Source: Alphaproteobacteria bacterium (GTDB lineage Bacteria; Pseudomonadota; Alphaproteobacteria; UBA6615). From it: a DNA stretch of 64,000 nucleotides. Both the position numbers and the translations under genes were made by a program. Below, piece after piece: positions 16,099-25,340 of this stretch (position 1 is its first letter; each line of letters opens with the position of its first letter). The notes beneath the pieces are model-generated. The model was not told where the DNA came from, ran no database searches, and saw only the letters and a list, made by a program, of their open reading frames with translations. Location: contig JAALLF010000003.1 in NCBI GenBank assembly GCA_011087645.1, positions 62,001-126,000 on the forward strand. Reading direction: 5' to 3'.

Positions 16099-17204
16099 GG
16101 CTGCACCGCTAATGTGTGTTCGGGATCGAGGCGCAGGTAAACCTTTTCGCCTGCTTTTAAGTGGGCGCGGGGGTGGGCGATGACCTTCCACTCGAAATCG
16201 CCCCACTGCACCCGGCAATCGACATGGCTGCCAAGGAATATCGCCTGTAGGACCTCGCCCTCGAGGCTGGCGCCGTCGCCGTTTTCGCGCTCGGCGTGCA
16301 CATTTTCCGGGCGAACCGACAAAACGGCGTCGGAGCCCTCTGAAATACCAGGACCCAAATTGCAGGCTACCTGAATGTCTTTGCCGTGATCGGTGATTTG
16401 TACAGTGCCGCGGCCGGGCTCGGTGACTTGCGTAACCCGTCCCTTGATCAGGTTGGCGACGCCGATGAAGTTACTGACATATTCGTTGACCGGCCGGCTG
16501 TAGATTTCCAGTGGGCCGCCGCGTTGCTCGATATGGCCTTTGCTCATAACGATGATTTCGTCGCTCATGACCAGCGCTTCCGATTGGTCGTGGGTGACGT
16601 AAATCGACGTAATACCGACTTCGTTTTGGATACGCTTCAACTCGACCCGCATCTGCTCGCGCAGCTTTAGGTCTAGATTGGAAAGCGGCTCATCGAAGAG
16701 AAGTAGGCGCGGTTGCGCGACAATAGCGCGGGCCAGCGAGGCGCGCTGTTGCTGACCGCCCGACAATTGGGTGGCCATTTTTTCCGCCATATCGGTCAGG
16801 CCGACCAATTCCAGCACGTCGGCGACCCGATCATCGATTTCCGACTGCGGAACTTTGCGGATTTCTAACGGGTAGGCGACATTCTGGGTAACGGTCATGT
16901 GCGGCCAGATGGCGTAGCTCTGGAACACCATGCCGATGTCGCGTTTTTCCGGCGGCAGAAAGAGGCCTTCCTTGGGCGAGGTGTAGACCACATCGCCAAC
17001 GCGAATGCGGCCGGAATCGATGCTGTGCAGACCCGCGATGCTCATCAATGTCGTCGTCTTGCCACACCCCGAGGGGCCTAGCAGGGTCAAGAACGCACCC
17101 TTCGGAATACCGAAGGAGATGTTGTCCACGGCCGGGTCGTCGCCAAACCATTTGACGAGATTTTGTACCTCTAGATATGTGCCCGATTGGGTTTCGCTAT
17201 CCAT
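16095..17204 (-). CDS. ABC importer ATPase 1 (Fe3+/spermidine/sulfate type)
   Basis: 369 residues. Walker A GPSGCGKTT, signature LSGGQQQR, Walker B LLLFDEPLSNLD and IYVTHDQ are intact, with a TOBE-type regulatory domain at the C-terminus. It begins 21 bases after the permease gene and overlaps the second ATPase by four bases. Both ATPases have full-length active sites, so a heterodimer on the two-domain permease is likely; alternatively each serves a different permease encoded elsewhere. Confidence 0.9.
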   Translation of the reverse strand: MDSETQSGTYLEVQNLVKWFGDDPAVDNISFGIPKGAFLTLLGPSGCGKTTTLMSIAGLHSIDSGRIRVGDVVYTSPKEGLFLPPEKRDIGMVFQSYAIWPHMTVTQNVAYPLEIRKVPQSEIDDRVADVLELVGLTDMAEKMATQLSGGQQQRASLARAIVAQPRLLLFDEPLSNLDLKLREQMRVELKRIQNEVGITSIYVTHDQSEALVMSDEIIVMSKGHIEQRGGPLEIYSRPVNEYVSNFIGVANLIKGRVTQVTEPGRGTVQITDHGKDIQVACNLGPGISEGSDAVLSVRPENVHAERENGDGASLEGEVLQAIFLGSHVDCRVQWGDFEWKVIAHPRAHLKAGEKVYLRLDPEHTLAVQP

Positions 17205-17225
17205 CTTGCGGCAATCCTATCTGAG

Positions 17226-18977
17226 CTAGGCGGTGAGAGCTTCGCGTCCGGCAACCCGCCGGAAGACGTAAATAGCGATCAGCAACACTACTGTCTGCGC
17301 CATCGATAAGGCCGCGGTGAGCGGCTCATTTTCGAAGTTGGTGAGATAATAGACGCCAACCGAAAGGGTTTCCGTGCCGGTGGAGAACAGGATGATCGAA
17401 ATCGACAATTCACGCAGGAAAATGATGAACAGCAAAATCCAGCCTGCGAATATTCCCGGCTTCAACAGCGGAATAGTGATTCGCCAGAGAGTCGTGAACC
17501 AGGACGCGCCGGCCATGCGCGAGCTTTGGTCGAGCTCTTCGGAGATCGCCATCATGATCGCCGAAATGTTGCGCTGCCCGTAGGGGAAGAAGCGCGTGAT
17601 GTAGGCGAGCATGAGGATCCACAAGGTGGCGTAGATCGGGGTCTGGATGTAAGTGACCAGAACGCCCATGGCCAACACGATGCCGGGGAAGCCGATCGGC
17701 ACCACCGAAAGGAAATCGAGCAGCCGAACGCCGAAGCCCTTGGTGCGGTGAATCATGTAACTGACAACGAGCGCCATAACCATCGCTATGGTCGATCCGC
17801 CGAAGGCGAGAATTAAGCTGTTAACGATGCCGTTGGTCGCCGCCTGGATTGAATCCTCGCGCCAGAAGAACAGTGTCTTCACGTAGTTATTGAAGGTCAT
17901 CGCCTCGGGAACGATTTTGCCGGTCCATACCGGATGCAGGCTGACGATAATGAGGCAGGCAATCGGCAGAATGACGGCGACAAAGATGAAGCTCAGATTG
18001 TAGCCGAAGGCAACCCAGCGCCATTGGCCCAAGTCGAGGACGTTGGGGCGGAAGCCTTTGCCGGTCACGGTAGTGAACGAACGCGGCGCGATGTATCGCT
18101 GTTGAATCCAGATTAAGAACACCGTGATGATGCCCAGCGACATGGCCATCGTGGCACCCAGGAAATGATTGGCATCGTCGCCGACGGCCTTGGAAAATAT
18201 CTGTGTGGTCAGGGTTTCCCAGCCATAGGGCGCGCTGAGTTTAAAGGGTACGCCGAATTCGCCAGCGCTGGTGACAAAGACGATAATCGCGCCTGACAGG
18301 ATGCCCGGCATCACCAGTGGCAGTGTGACCGTCATGGTGGTTCGTACGAGCCCGGCCCCTGTTGTCCGCGCGCTGTCTTCCAGCGACGGGTCCATGCGGC
18401 GCAGAGAACCAACGACAAACAGATAGACCAGAGGCGCGAAGAATATTCCGGTAACCCAGACCACCCCCCAAATAGTGTCGATGTTCATCAAAGCGCCTTC
18501 AAAACCGAATATTTCGCGTGCCCAGACATTGAGCAGACCGGTTTGAGGCTCGCCCAAATTATGCCAAGCGATTGCGCCGATAAATGGACTGAGGAAGAAC
18601 GGTATCAGATTGTAGGGCTCAAGGTAGTCGCGCCCCGGGCAGTTGGTGCGGGCGTTGATCCAAGCCAGCGAGACGCCGAGAACGGTCGCCAAAATTGTCG
18701 AACCCGAGCTGATGATCAGGGTGTTGACAAAGGCCTTCGGGATAATGCGATCGGTGAACAGCGTGACGTAATTGCCGAACCCCCAGGTCGTGTCCCACCC
18801 GAGGGGATCGAGCACCTTGAAACTGCTGATGAACAGTGTGATCAGGGGTAGTATCACCGCAGCGCCAACGATCAAGCTGACGATAATCGTGACAATATTT
18901 TCCTGCGTTAACAGGGAGCGCAGGCGGTTGGCCCACAACGAACGTTCAACGGTTCTCGGGAGAGTTTCGGTGGACAT
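17226..18977 (-). CDS. Fused two-domain ABC permease (FbpB/SfuB type)
   Basis: 583 residues with about twelve transmembrane segments in two homologous halves, each carrying the binding-protein-dependent permease motif that contacts the ATPase (EDSARTTGAGLVRTT in the first half, QSSRMAGASWFTTLW in the second). Such tandem fusions are typical of iron(III), thiamine and 2-aminoethylphosphonate importers. It lies 140 bases downstream of the binding-protein gene, beyond a strong stem-loop, and 21 bases upstream of the first ATPase. Confidence 0.9.
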   Translation of the reverse strand: MSTETLPRTVERSLWANRLRSLLTQENIVTIIVSLIVGAAVILPLITLFISSFKVLDPLGWDTTWGFGNYVTLFTDRIIPKAFVNTLIISSGSTILATVLGVSLAWINARTNCPGRDYLEPYNLIPFFLSPFIGAIAWHNLGEPQTGLLNVWAREIFGFEGALMNIDTIWGVVWVTGIFFAPLVYLFVVGSLRRMDPSLEDSARTTGAGLVRTTMTVTLPLVMPGILSGAIIVFVTSAGEFGVPFKLSAPYGWETLTTQIFSKAVGDDANHFLGATMAMSLGIITVFLIWIQQRYIAPRSFTTVTGKGFRPNVLDLGQWRWVAFGYNLSFIFVAVILPIACLIIVSLHPVWTGKIVPEAMTFNNYVKTLFFWREDSIQAATNGIVNSLILAFGGSTIAMVMALVVSYMIHRTKGFGVRLLDFLSVVPIGFPGIVLAMGVLVTYIQTPIYATLWILMLAYITRFFPYGQRNISAIMMAISEELDQSSRMAGASWFTTLWRITIPLLKPGIFAGWILLFIIFLRELSISIILFSTGTETLSVGVYYLTNFENEPLTAALSMAQTVVLLIAIYVFRRVAGREALTA

Positions 18978-19066
18978 TGTATTCCCACAATGCTGGCGGA
19001 AATGAGATTGCGGTTATGTGGGCTTCATAGAGCCAACGACCGCACCGACATTACTTTTGAAGTGGT

Positions 19067-19093
19067 GGGGCCCCGCGAATATGGCGGGGCCCC
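19067..19093 (-). terminator. Strong stem-loop between binding protein and permease genes
   Basis: Perfect ten-base stem (19067-19076 with 19084-19093, GGGGCCCC core) and a seven-base loop, 25 bases past the stop of the binding-protein gene. There is no long U-tract, so it probably causes partial termination or protects the upstream RNA from decay, giving more binding protein than permease, as is common in importer operons. Confidence 0.65.
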
Positions 19094-19117
19094 ATTTAGC
19101 TACAGGGACGTAACGGT

Positions 19118-20227
19118 CTACCTGAAGTTTTCCTGCCACTGTTCACGAACATCCTTGAACTGTGCCTGGGCGCCAACCCAATCCTTCATGCCAATGAGCT
19201 TAACCGTGCTCAGGTCGAGCAGGTAAGGCGCGGTCGCTGCCGGCGGCGTGTAGCCTTCGCGCAGGCTATAGATCGCTTCGCCTTCGACGAACAGATCCGA
19301 ACCTTCTTTGCTCAGCAAGAACTCGACCAGCAGCTTGCCAGCGTTCGGGTTCTTGGAACCCTTCAGCACGGCGGTCTGGTTACCAAGCAGAACTTGGCCT
19401 TCCTCGTAGGAACCGATCTTGATCTTGTCTTTAAGATCCGGCGCCTTCAGAACGTTCTGGTAGACGCGGCCTGACAGGTTCCACATGTCGAAAGGACGCT
19501 GACACGAGATAAGCATCTGCATCTTCGGCTCGGTGCGGAACTCGACGATCGGATCGGTCGTCTTCAGGGCCGGCCAGAACTCACCGAAATCGACGGCGCT
19601 GGCTTCGCCAAGGGCAATCACCGTGTTGGTGTAGGTGAAGCTCTTGGTGATGTCAGAAGAGATCGTCTTGCCCTTGAGCGATGCCTTGATGGCGTCGGCG
19701 TAAGAGGTGACGTTGAAGTTCTCCATGCCGGGGCATGAGGCGTTCCAAACCGGCTGGAATGTGTAAGCCAGCGGCGTGACAACGTGCGGATAAGACGAAT
19801 ACTGACCGGCGGATTCCACTAATCCTGAGCTGTCTTTCCAGTAGCCACTGTCGAGTTCCAAGAAGGCGCCACGCTTTTGAGCGGCATCAAAGAAGCCCGG
19901 TGCGCTGACCAAGATCACGTCGACGGTAAACTTGCCGGCCTGAATTTCCTGGCGAACCTGCGCCACCGTGGCGCCAGTGCCTTTGCGTAAATTGTTAAAT
20001 TTGAACTTGTCACCGAGGCCATAACGCTCTTTGAACGCCGCGGCCATGCGCGTGCCGGTGCGATCGCTGAACAGCGGGTTGATGATGGTAACTTCGCCTT
20101 CGGCCTTGGCGCCCTCGATCAGTGCTTTTTCCTGGGCATTTAACTCGGCCGCATTTGCGACTGTCGCCGCGCCCATAAGGGCAACGGCAGACACGGCGCC
20201 GATAGTGGCGCTTGTGAAAAATTTCAT
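19118..20227 (-). CDS. ABC importer substrate-binding protein
   Basis: 369 residues from the ATG at 20227, with GGGAGGA six bases upstream; an in-frame start at 20284 has none. Signal peptide MKFFTSA to ANAAE. The mature part begins AQEKALIEGAKAEGEVTII, typical of the iron/thiamine-type binding proteins (family 1/6), and ends in a short helical tail. The paired tyrosines that bind ferric iron in FbpA-type proteins are not obvious near the C-terminus, so an organic or phosphonate-like substrate is as likely as iron. First gene of the importer operon; a TTGACA box lies at 20371-20376 on this strand, with a poor -10. Confidence 0.9.
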   Translation of the reverse strand: MKFFTSATIGAVSAVALMGAATVANAAELNAQEKALIEGAKAEGEVTIINPLFSDRTGTRMAAAFKERYGLGDKFKFNNLRKGTGATVAQVRQEIQAGKFTVDVILVSAPGFFDAAQKRGAFLELDSGYWKDSSGLVESAGQYSSYPHVVTPLAYTFQPVWNASCPGMENFNVTSYADAIKASLKGKTISSDITKSFTYTNTVIALGEASAVDFGEFWPALKTTDPIVEFRTEPKMQMLISCQRPFDMWNLSGRVYQNVLKAPDLKDKIKIGSYEEGQVLLGNQTAVLKGSKNPNAGKLLVEFLLSKEGSDLFVEGEAIYSLREGYTPPAATAPYLLDLSTVKLIGMKDWVGAQAQFKDVREQWQENFR

Positions 20228-20426
20228 GGATTCCTCCCAATGTTGAGTGTCGCTCCCGCACTTTAGAGCAACTCCCTTGATCACCTCTTGGGCCCTTAAA
20301 AACCAAGCCCTTATCGTTAGTGCGGATGAGTATGTTTACTCCGGCGAACACTCAAACATCCGGGTTGAATTGTCAAACCATAATTAGTCCGGACAAAGAA
20401 AGATTATCGATCGGCCACGCCCGCGC

Positions 20427-21176
20427 TTAGGCTGCCGTCAGGCCGCCATCGACGACCAACGTGTGCCCGGTGACTGAACCGGCGTCGGGATCGGCGAGGT
20501 AACGCACCGCGGCGGCGATTTCACTGGGTTCGGGAAAGTCGCCGGCTGGAATACGAGCGCGCATGCGCGCAAGCACTTCTGGGTCTTTCAATAGCTCTCG
20601 GCGCGATTCAGTGAGCACAGTGGACGGCGCGACGGCGTTAATGCGCACGCCATCTCCAGCCCATTCGATCGCCAGCATGCGGGCCATCTGGATCATGCCA
20701 CCCTTAGAGATGCCGTAAACCGAGCGGCCGGCTAAACCGGTCATGCCGTGCGTCGAGGCGATATTGACGACGGCGCCAGGTCGCTCGGCGTCGATGCAAT
20801 GGCGCGCCAACCGGCAGGCGAGAAAATAGGCGCCCTTGAGATTAACGTCGATGACCGCGTCCCATTCGTCCCAGGTCACATCGATCGCTGCTTTGAGCAA
20901 CGGCCGTCCGGCGTTGTTGACCAAGACATCAAGTTCGCCGAGGCCCTCGACCGCAGCATCAAATCCCTGGTCGATACTATCTTGCGACAGCAACTCGATG
21001 GCGACCGGGATGGCGGTTACATCCGCCAGGTCCGGCTCGTTCATAACGTCATCGAGCAAATTGATCTCACGGTCAGCCAGGGCGACGTCATACCCATCGC
21101 GCGCCAAGGTCAACGCGATTTCACGTCCCAGACCTGTTGAGGCGCCCGTCACCAGGGCACGGCGTTTATTTGTCAT
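20427..21176 (-). CDS. Short-chain dehydrogenase/reductase
   Basis: 249 residues from the ATG at 21176 (AGGAG eight bases upstream). SDR motifs: TGASTGLG, VNNAGRP, active serine in NIASTHG, and VYGISKGG with Tyr and Lys four apart. ADREINLLDD after the second strand suggests NAD. The C-terminus GHTLVVDGG is the usual FabG-like ending. Substrate unknown; it is divergent from a ketopantoate-reductase-like gene, so the two could form a small oxidative pathway. Confidence 0.88.
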   Translation of the reverse strand: MTNKRRALVTGASTGLGREIALTLARDGYDVALADREINLLDDVMNEPDLADVTAIPVAIELLSQDSIDQGFDAAVEGLGELDVLVNNAGRPLLKAAIDVTWDEWDAVIDVNLKGAYFLACRLARHCIDAERPGAVVNIASTHGMTGLAGRSVYGISKGGMIQMARMLAIEWAGDGVRINAVAPSTVLTESRRELLKDPEVLARMRARIPAGDFPEPSEIAAAVRYLADPDAGSVTGHTLVVDGGLTAA

Positions 21177-21362
21177 CAGTGGAACTCCTGAACAGCGATT
21201 GGAAACTTTAGGCTGACCGCTGCATGTTGAAATTATTGTTCGTGCCACCGACACTAGCGAAGCGACGAAACGGTGGCTAGATAGGGGCGGCACGAGATAG
21301 TCATTAGCCCGCCGGATGCATTCTACTTGTGTCTGGCGGTCAAACAGAGGGGCGGGGCGAGC

Positions 21363-22310
21363 ATGCGTATATTGGTACTGGGTGCCGGCGGGGTCGGCGG
21401 ATGTTTTGGCGGCCGCCTGGCTGAGGGTGGGGCCGACGTCACGTTTCTGGTTCGTCCACGGCGGCGCGCTCAGCTCGAAGAGAACGGCCTAGTTGTGCAA
21501 AGTAATTTCGGTGGTGACATGTCTCTTCCGGTGACCACCATAGCCAGTGAAGAAATCACGGCGCCCTATGACGTCGTCTTGATGTCATGCAAGGCGTACG
21601 ACCTAGACAACGCCATGGATGCAATTGCGCCGGCGATGGGCCCCGACAGTGTGGCGCTCCCATTGCTCAATGGCCTGCAACATATCGAACGGCTGCAGGA
21701 ACGGTTTGGCGAGACGAACGTATGGGGTGGCACGTGCTATATCGGCGCCGCACTCGATTCTACGACGGGTGAAATCCGGCATTTTGGTGACTTCCAGCGT
21801 ATCGTATTTGGTGAGCTTGACGGCCAACCGTCGGCACGCAGCGAAGCGTTCGCCGCATTGAATGCGACATCAGGATGCGACATCGAATACAGCGCAGATA
21901 TAGTGCAGACCATGTGGGACAAGTTTGCCATGTTATCAGCGTTGGCCACGGCCAACACGATCACCGGCGCGACGATTGGTAGCATTCTCGAGGCGCCATC
22001 AGGTGAGGCGTTTTTGCTTGCGGCGCTGGCCGAAACCCGGGATGCCGCGGCCGCGTTGGGGCACCCGGTTACCGCGCCCACATTGGAGAGCTATAACAAG
22101 ATGTTCACCACGAGAGGATCACAGTTCGCGGCGTCGATGTTACGTGATATGGAGGCTTACCGGCCAACAGAGGGCGAACATGTTATCGGCGATCTTGTCC
22201 GCCGGGCCACGGCGCAGGATATCGAGACGCCAATGTTGCGGTGTGCGCTGGCGACAATTGAGACTTATGAGGCCAAACTGCGGGCCGATGCCGGACCTAG
22301 TGCAGCATAA
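21363..22310 (+). CDS. Ketopantoate reductase (PanE/ApbA) family protein 1
   Basis: 315 residues from the ATG at 21363. Family members reduce 2-dehydropantoate with NADPH, but many relatives act on other 2-oxo acids. Visible: GAGGVGGCFGGRL nucleotide loop, SCKAYDL with the conserved early Lys, WDKFAMLSA with the catalytic Lys, and SMLRDMEAYRPTE with the conserved Glu/Asp region. It is one of three family members in the window and most like the one at 32944-33879; neither needs to be the housekeeping pantothenate enzyme. Confidence 0.85.
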   Translation: MRILVLGAGGVGGCFGGRLAEGGADVTFLVRPRRRAQLEENGLVVQSNFGGDMSLPVTTIASEEITAPYDVVLMSCKAYDLDNAMDAIAPAMGPDSVALPLLNGLQHIERLQERFGETNVWGGTCYIGAALDSTTGEIRHFGDFQRIVFGELDGQPSARSEAFAALNATSGCDIEYSADIVQTMWDKFAMLSALATANTITGATIGSILEAPSGEAFLLAALAETRDAAAALGHPVTAPTLESYNKMFTTRGSQFAASMLRDMEAYRPTEGEHVIGDLVRRATAQDIETPMLRCALATIETYEAKLRADAGPSAA

Positions 22311-22372
22311 GGTCACGGAAGGGCCGCTTTTAGGCCGTGTTTCCCACCGCGAGTCGATGCTACGCTAGTGCC

Positions 22373-22963
22373 ATGAAACGTTCGCTGATTTCCATCACAA
22401 TACTCGTAATGCTGGCGGCCGCGCCGGTGATTGCTCAGGATTATAATAAGGGCGTGGCGGCTTTTCAGGCCGGAGATTATTCGGCCGCGCTGAAGAATTG
22501 GCTACCGCTTGCCGAGGCCGAGGACGTAGAAGCACAGCGAAATATCGGTGTCATGTACCAGCAGGGATTGGGTGTCCCGCAGAACAATGTCGAGGCGGTG
22601 AAATGGTACCGCCGGGCGGCTGAGAACGGCCATCCGCGTGCGCAGCAAAATCTCGGCGTCATGTATGAAGACGGTACCGGTGTGCTCCAAGATCATCGGG
22701 AGGCGATCGCTTGGTATTCGGCGTCTGCCGAGCAGGGTAATATCATCGCTAAATTAAATCTGGGCGTGCTCTACGAGAGGGGCACGCCGGACGTGCCGCG
22801 CGACGTTGTGCGTACTCACATGTGGTATAATCTGGCCGCCGCCCAGGGCCATGCCGACGCCGGTCAATTGCGCGACGATATTGCCGAGACAATGACCCCT
22901 GAACAGGTCGCCGAAGCCCAACGCCTGGCCCAGGAATGGCAAGCGAAATTTCCGCCGAAATAG
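22373..22963 (+). CDS. Exported Sel1-repeat protein
   Basis: 196 residues: signal peptide MKRSLISITI to PVIAQ, then about four Sel1-like (SLR) repeats of 36 residues, seen in GVMYQQGLGVPQNN, LGVMYEDGTGVLQDH and LGVLYERGT, and the ending typical of these proteins, AHMWYNLAAAQGH followed by MTPEQVAEAQ. SLR proteins are periplasmic or cytosolic adaptors in signalling and envelope processes. The start at 22373 begins the signal peptide; the longer frame from 22337 lacks sense. It is a shorter relative of the protein at 59112-60545. Confidence 0.85.
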   Translation: MKRSLISITILVMLAAAPVIAQDYNKGVAAFQAGDYSAALKNWLPLAEAEDVEAQRNIGVMYQQGLGVPQNNVEAVKWYRRAAENGHPRAQQNLGVMYEDGTGVLQDHREAIAWYSASAEQGNIIAKLNLGVLYERGTPDVPRDVVRTHMWYNLAAAQGHADAGQLRDDIAETMTPEQVAEAQRLAQEWQAKFPPK

Positions 22964-23055
22964 TTTCCGTAGCGCCACTATGTAAATGCTTGGCCGCTGG
23001 CTAAGACTCTCTACACCCGTCATAATTCCTCGATCAATTTGAATGGGAGAAGATC

Positions 23056-23415
23056 ATGAGTTTAGTTCGAATTGTGGCCCTATCGTCGATTCTGGCTGCA
23101 GCCTTTGTGCAAGCCGGCGCTGCGAATGCACATACGCCGGATGTTCTGGTCGTGCGCGGTGGCGGCCAATCGGCAAGTATCAGCGAAGTTCGGGAATCTC
23201 GAGTGCAGGTTTTTCGCGGCGCGCCTGTTGTGAATATTGCCGCCTTGGAAACCGCATTGAGTGACGATAGCCCGCCTATCGAAACTGTCTCTTCCGGGTC
23301 CAAAATTTGGTTTGTCGATCGGGCCGCGGGCAAATTGACCGCATGCCGATTGGCGAAGACCACACAGGTTGGCGAGCACCGGATCGATTGCTACGCGCGT
23401 ACTTTACCCCGCTAA
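23056..23415 (+). CDS. Small exported protein of unknown function
   Basis: 119 residues: signal peptide (MSLVRIVALS to ANAHT), then a mature domain of about 95 residues with two cysteines (ACRL and DCYAR), which could form a disulphide. GGGAGAAG precedes the ATG. I do not recognise a family. The stop overlaps the end of the convergent membrane-protein gene. Confidence 0.75.
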   Translation: MSLVRIVALSSILAAAFVQAGAANAHTPDVLVVRGGGQSASISEVRESRVQVFRGAPVVNIAALETALSDDSPPIETVSSGSKIWFVDRAAGKLTACRLAKTTQVGEHRIDCYARTLPR

Positions 23416-24176
23416 AACTCGATTTCTCGATAGTGGGCGATACGGGTTTCTTCATTGACCCAGAGAACCCGCGAAACGCCAACCCCCTGGTTGTGTGGTA
23501 CCGTGCCGGCGATCTTGTCCCCAGTTGCCCGATCTACATAGATGGCGTCAGTGCGGTTGATATCTTCTGGTATCCACCATCGTAATCGGTCGCGGTAGGC
23601 CCGCAAATCGAAACGCCCATCGTCGCGGGTGGAGATGGGGACTTTGACCATGTTCTTGGTTCTGGCGATCTGGTCGATGACGCTGGGATCGCGATAGTCA
23701 AAGCGCACGAAATACGAACTGTCGCGTAAGTGAAATGAGATGAGATAGACCGACGACATCGCACTTGCTGGGCCAGCGCCGAAGAGTTTCTCGACACCGC
23801 TTGTCGCCCGGTCGGTATCCGGGCCCTGGGCCAGGGACAGCGGCCAAGGTTCGCGCGCTGCAATGACAATAGCGCCCCAAAACAGGGCGGGCGCCGCGAT
23901 TGCCAGCCAACAAAGAACCAGGAAACCAACCGAGAGCCGCCGATATATTCGCCACCCGGGCGTCGTAATGGGCGGTGTTTTTCGTCCTAGAATGTAGATA
24001 GCTAGCGATACGACGGGCACCAATAAGAAGGTTGCGAAGATGAGCAGTATTAAGATGCCGTCATCGACCAGGTGACGGGTCGACTGAAATTCATCGAATG
24101 CCAAGACCAGCAAGGCCAGTCCGGCCAGCACATTCAAGCCGGTTAGCAACCATAATCGAAGTCGCGTTTTGGTCAT
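23412..24176 (-). CDS. Membrane protein of unknown function
   Basis: 254 residues from the ATG at 24176. Three or four hydrophobic segments occupy residues 5-120 (WLLTGLNVLAGLALLVLAF, ILLIFATFLLVPVVSL, LSVGFLVLCWLAIAAPALF); the last 130 residues are a soluble domain with alternating strands. An upstream part of the open frame with cysteine-rich, odd composition is not included. No family is recognised. Divergent from the KPR-like gene at 24284. Confidence 0.7.
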   Translation of the reverse strand: MTKTRLRLWLLTGLNVLAGLALLVLAFDEFQSTRHLVDDGILILLIFATFLLVPVVSLAIYILGRKTPPITTPGWRIYRRLSVGFLVLCWLAIAAPALFWGAIVIAAREPWPLSLAQGPDTDRATSGVEKLFGAGPASAMSSVYLISFHLRDSSYFVRFDYRDPSVIDQIARTKNMVKVPISTRDDGRFDLRAYRDRLRWWIPEDINRTDAIYVDRATGDKIAGTVPHNQGVGVSRVLWVNEETRIAHYREIEF

Positions 24177-24283
24177 GGCATCATGTCCGAAGTGGAGTGG
24201 CGGGCGGGTCTCAGATGCTGCCCTTCTGGTGCGAGCGCGTATATAGTAGATGAAAATAGCAACAATATGACGGGAGATCGGGG

Positions 24284-25309
24284 ATGGATAAAAAAATAGC
24301 GGTGCTTGGCACCGGCGCCAATGGCAGCAGCACATCCGCCAATCTAATCGATGCAGAATACGACGTCGTCATGATCGACCAGTGGGCAGCCCATGTGGAG
24401 GCGATACGCCAGAACGGACTGCTCATCAACATGCCCGATGAGGATCTGCACGTTCATCCGCGGGCTTATCATTTGAGCGATGTGTGCACCTTGAATGAGA
24501 AATACGACATCGTTTTTCTGATGGCTAAGGCCTACGACACCCGCTGGCTGTGTGAGTTTATCAAACCCTATCTGCACGATGACGGCATGCTCGTCGGCAT
24601 CCAAAATGCCATGACGGTCGATGATATTGCCGAGATTGTTGGGCCGTCGCGTACGCTGGGTTGTGTGGTCGAAATGTCGTCGGAGATATTCACGCCGGGG
24701 ATCGTGCAACGCAATAATACGCCGGAACATACATGGTTTGGTATTGGCAGCGTCGATCCGTCGACCGCCGATCGCGTCGCCGAGATCGAAGAAATTCTGC
24801 TTCATGCAGGTAAGGTCACGGTCTCGTCCGACATCATGTCGGCCAAATGGATGAAGTTGGTGGTCAACACGATGTGTTTGGGGCCACATGCGATGCTCGG
24901 ATTGACCTTATACGAGGCCAAGGATGTGCCCGGCATGCGCGATTTCATATCGCGCGTGGGCACCGAAGCGCTGACGGCAGGTCAGGAGTTGGGCTACACC
25001 GTTCAGCCGATATTTGGCCTGTCGGAGGATGACGTCAAAGACACCAATAATCTTCTGGAAAAGATGCTCGATAAACTGGCGGAGGACGTTGGTCCCGCAG
25101 CGCGCGATTGTGTGCTGCAGGACCACCTGAAGGGCCGCTACAGCGAAGTCGACATGATCAATGGACTGGTGGTCGAAGAATTCGACCGCCGCGGCATCAA
25201 GGCGCCAGCCAACGCTGCTGTTACCGAAATTACGCGTCAAATCCAAACCGGCGAGTTGAAGCCCGATCCGGCCAACTTGGAACTAGCGCAAAAAATGTCG
25301 GCACTTTAA
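24284..25309 (+). CDS. Ketopantoate reductase family protein 2
   Basis: 341 residues; ATG preceded by GGGAGATCGGGG. The dinucleotide loop reads GTGANGSSTSANL, an altered GxGxxG; MAKAYDTRW carries the early Lys and AKWMKLVVNTM the catalytic Lys. The C-terminal domain (YSEVDMINGLVVEE) is of the ketopantoate-reductase-like group closer to octopine/opine-type relatives than to PanE. It differs strongly from the two other homologues in the window. The cyclase gene begins 31 bases downstream. Confidence 0.8.
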   Translation: MDKKIAVLGTGANGSSTSANLIDAEYDVVMIDQWAAHVEAIRQNGLLINMPDEDLHVHPRAYHLSDVCTLNEKYDIVFLMAKAYDTRWLCEFIKPYLHDDGMLVGIQNAMTVDDIAEIVGPSRTLGCVVEMSSEIFTPGIVQRNNTPEHTWFGIGSVDPSTADRVAEIEEILLHAGKVTVSSDIMSAKWMKLVVNTMCLGPHAMLGLTLYEAKDVPGMRDFISRVGTEALTAGQELGYTVQPIFGLSEDDVKDTNNLLEKMLDKLAEDVGPAARDCVLQDHLKGRYSEVDMINGLVVEEFDRRGIKAPANAAVTEITRQIQTGELKPDPANLELAQKMSAL

Positions 25310-25340
25310 GAAGTTGAACCCATCCGGCAGGGAGTGACTC

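Noticed and set aside
20348..20376. TTGACA box on the minus strand upstream of the binding-protein gene
   Set aside because: With 17 bases spacing the -10 position reads GAGTGT, too poor to call a promoter.
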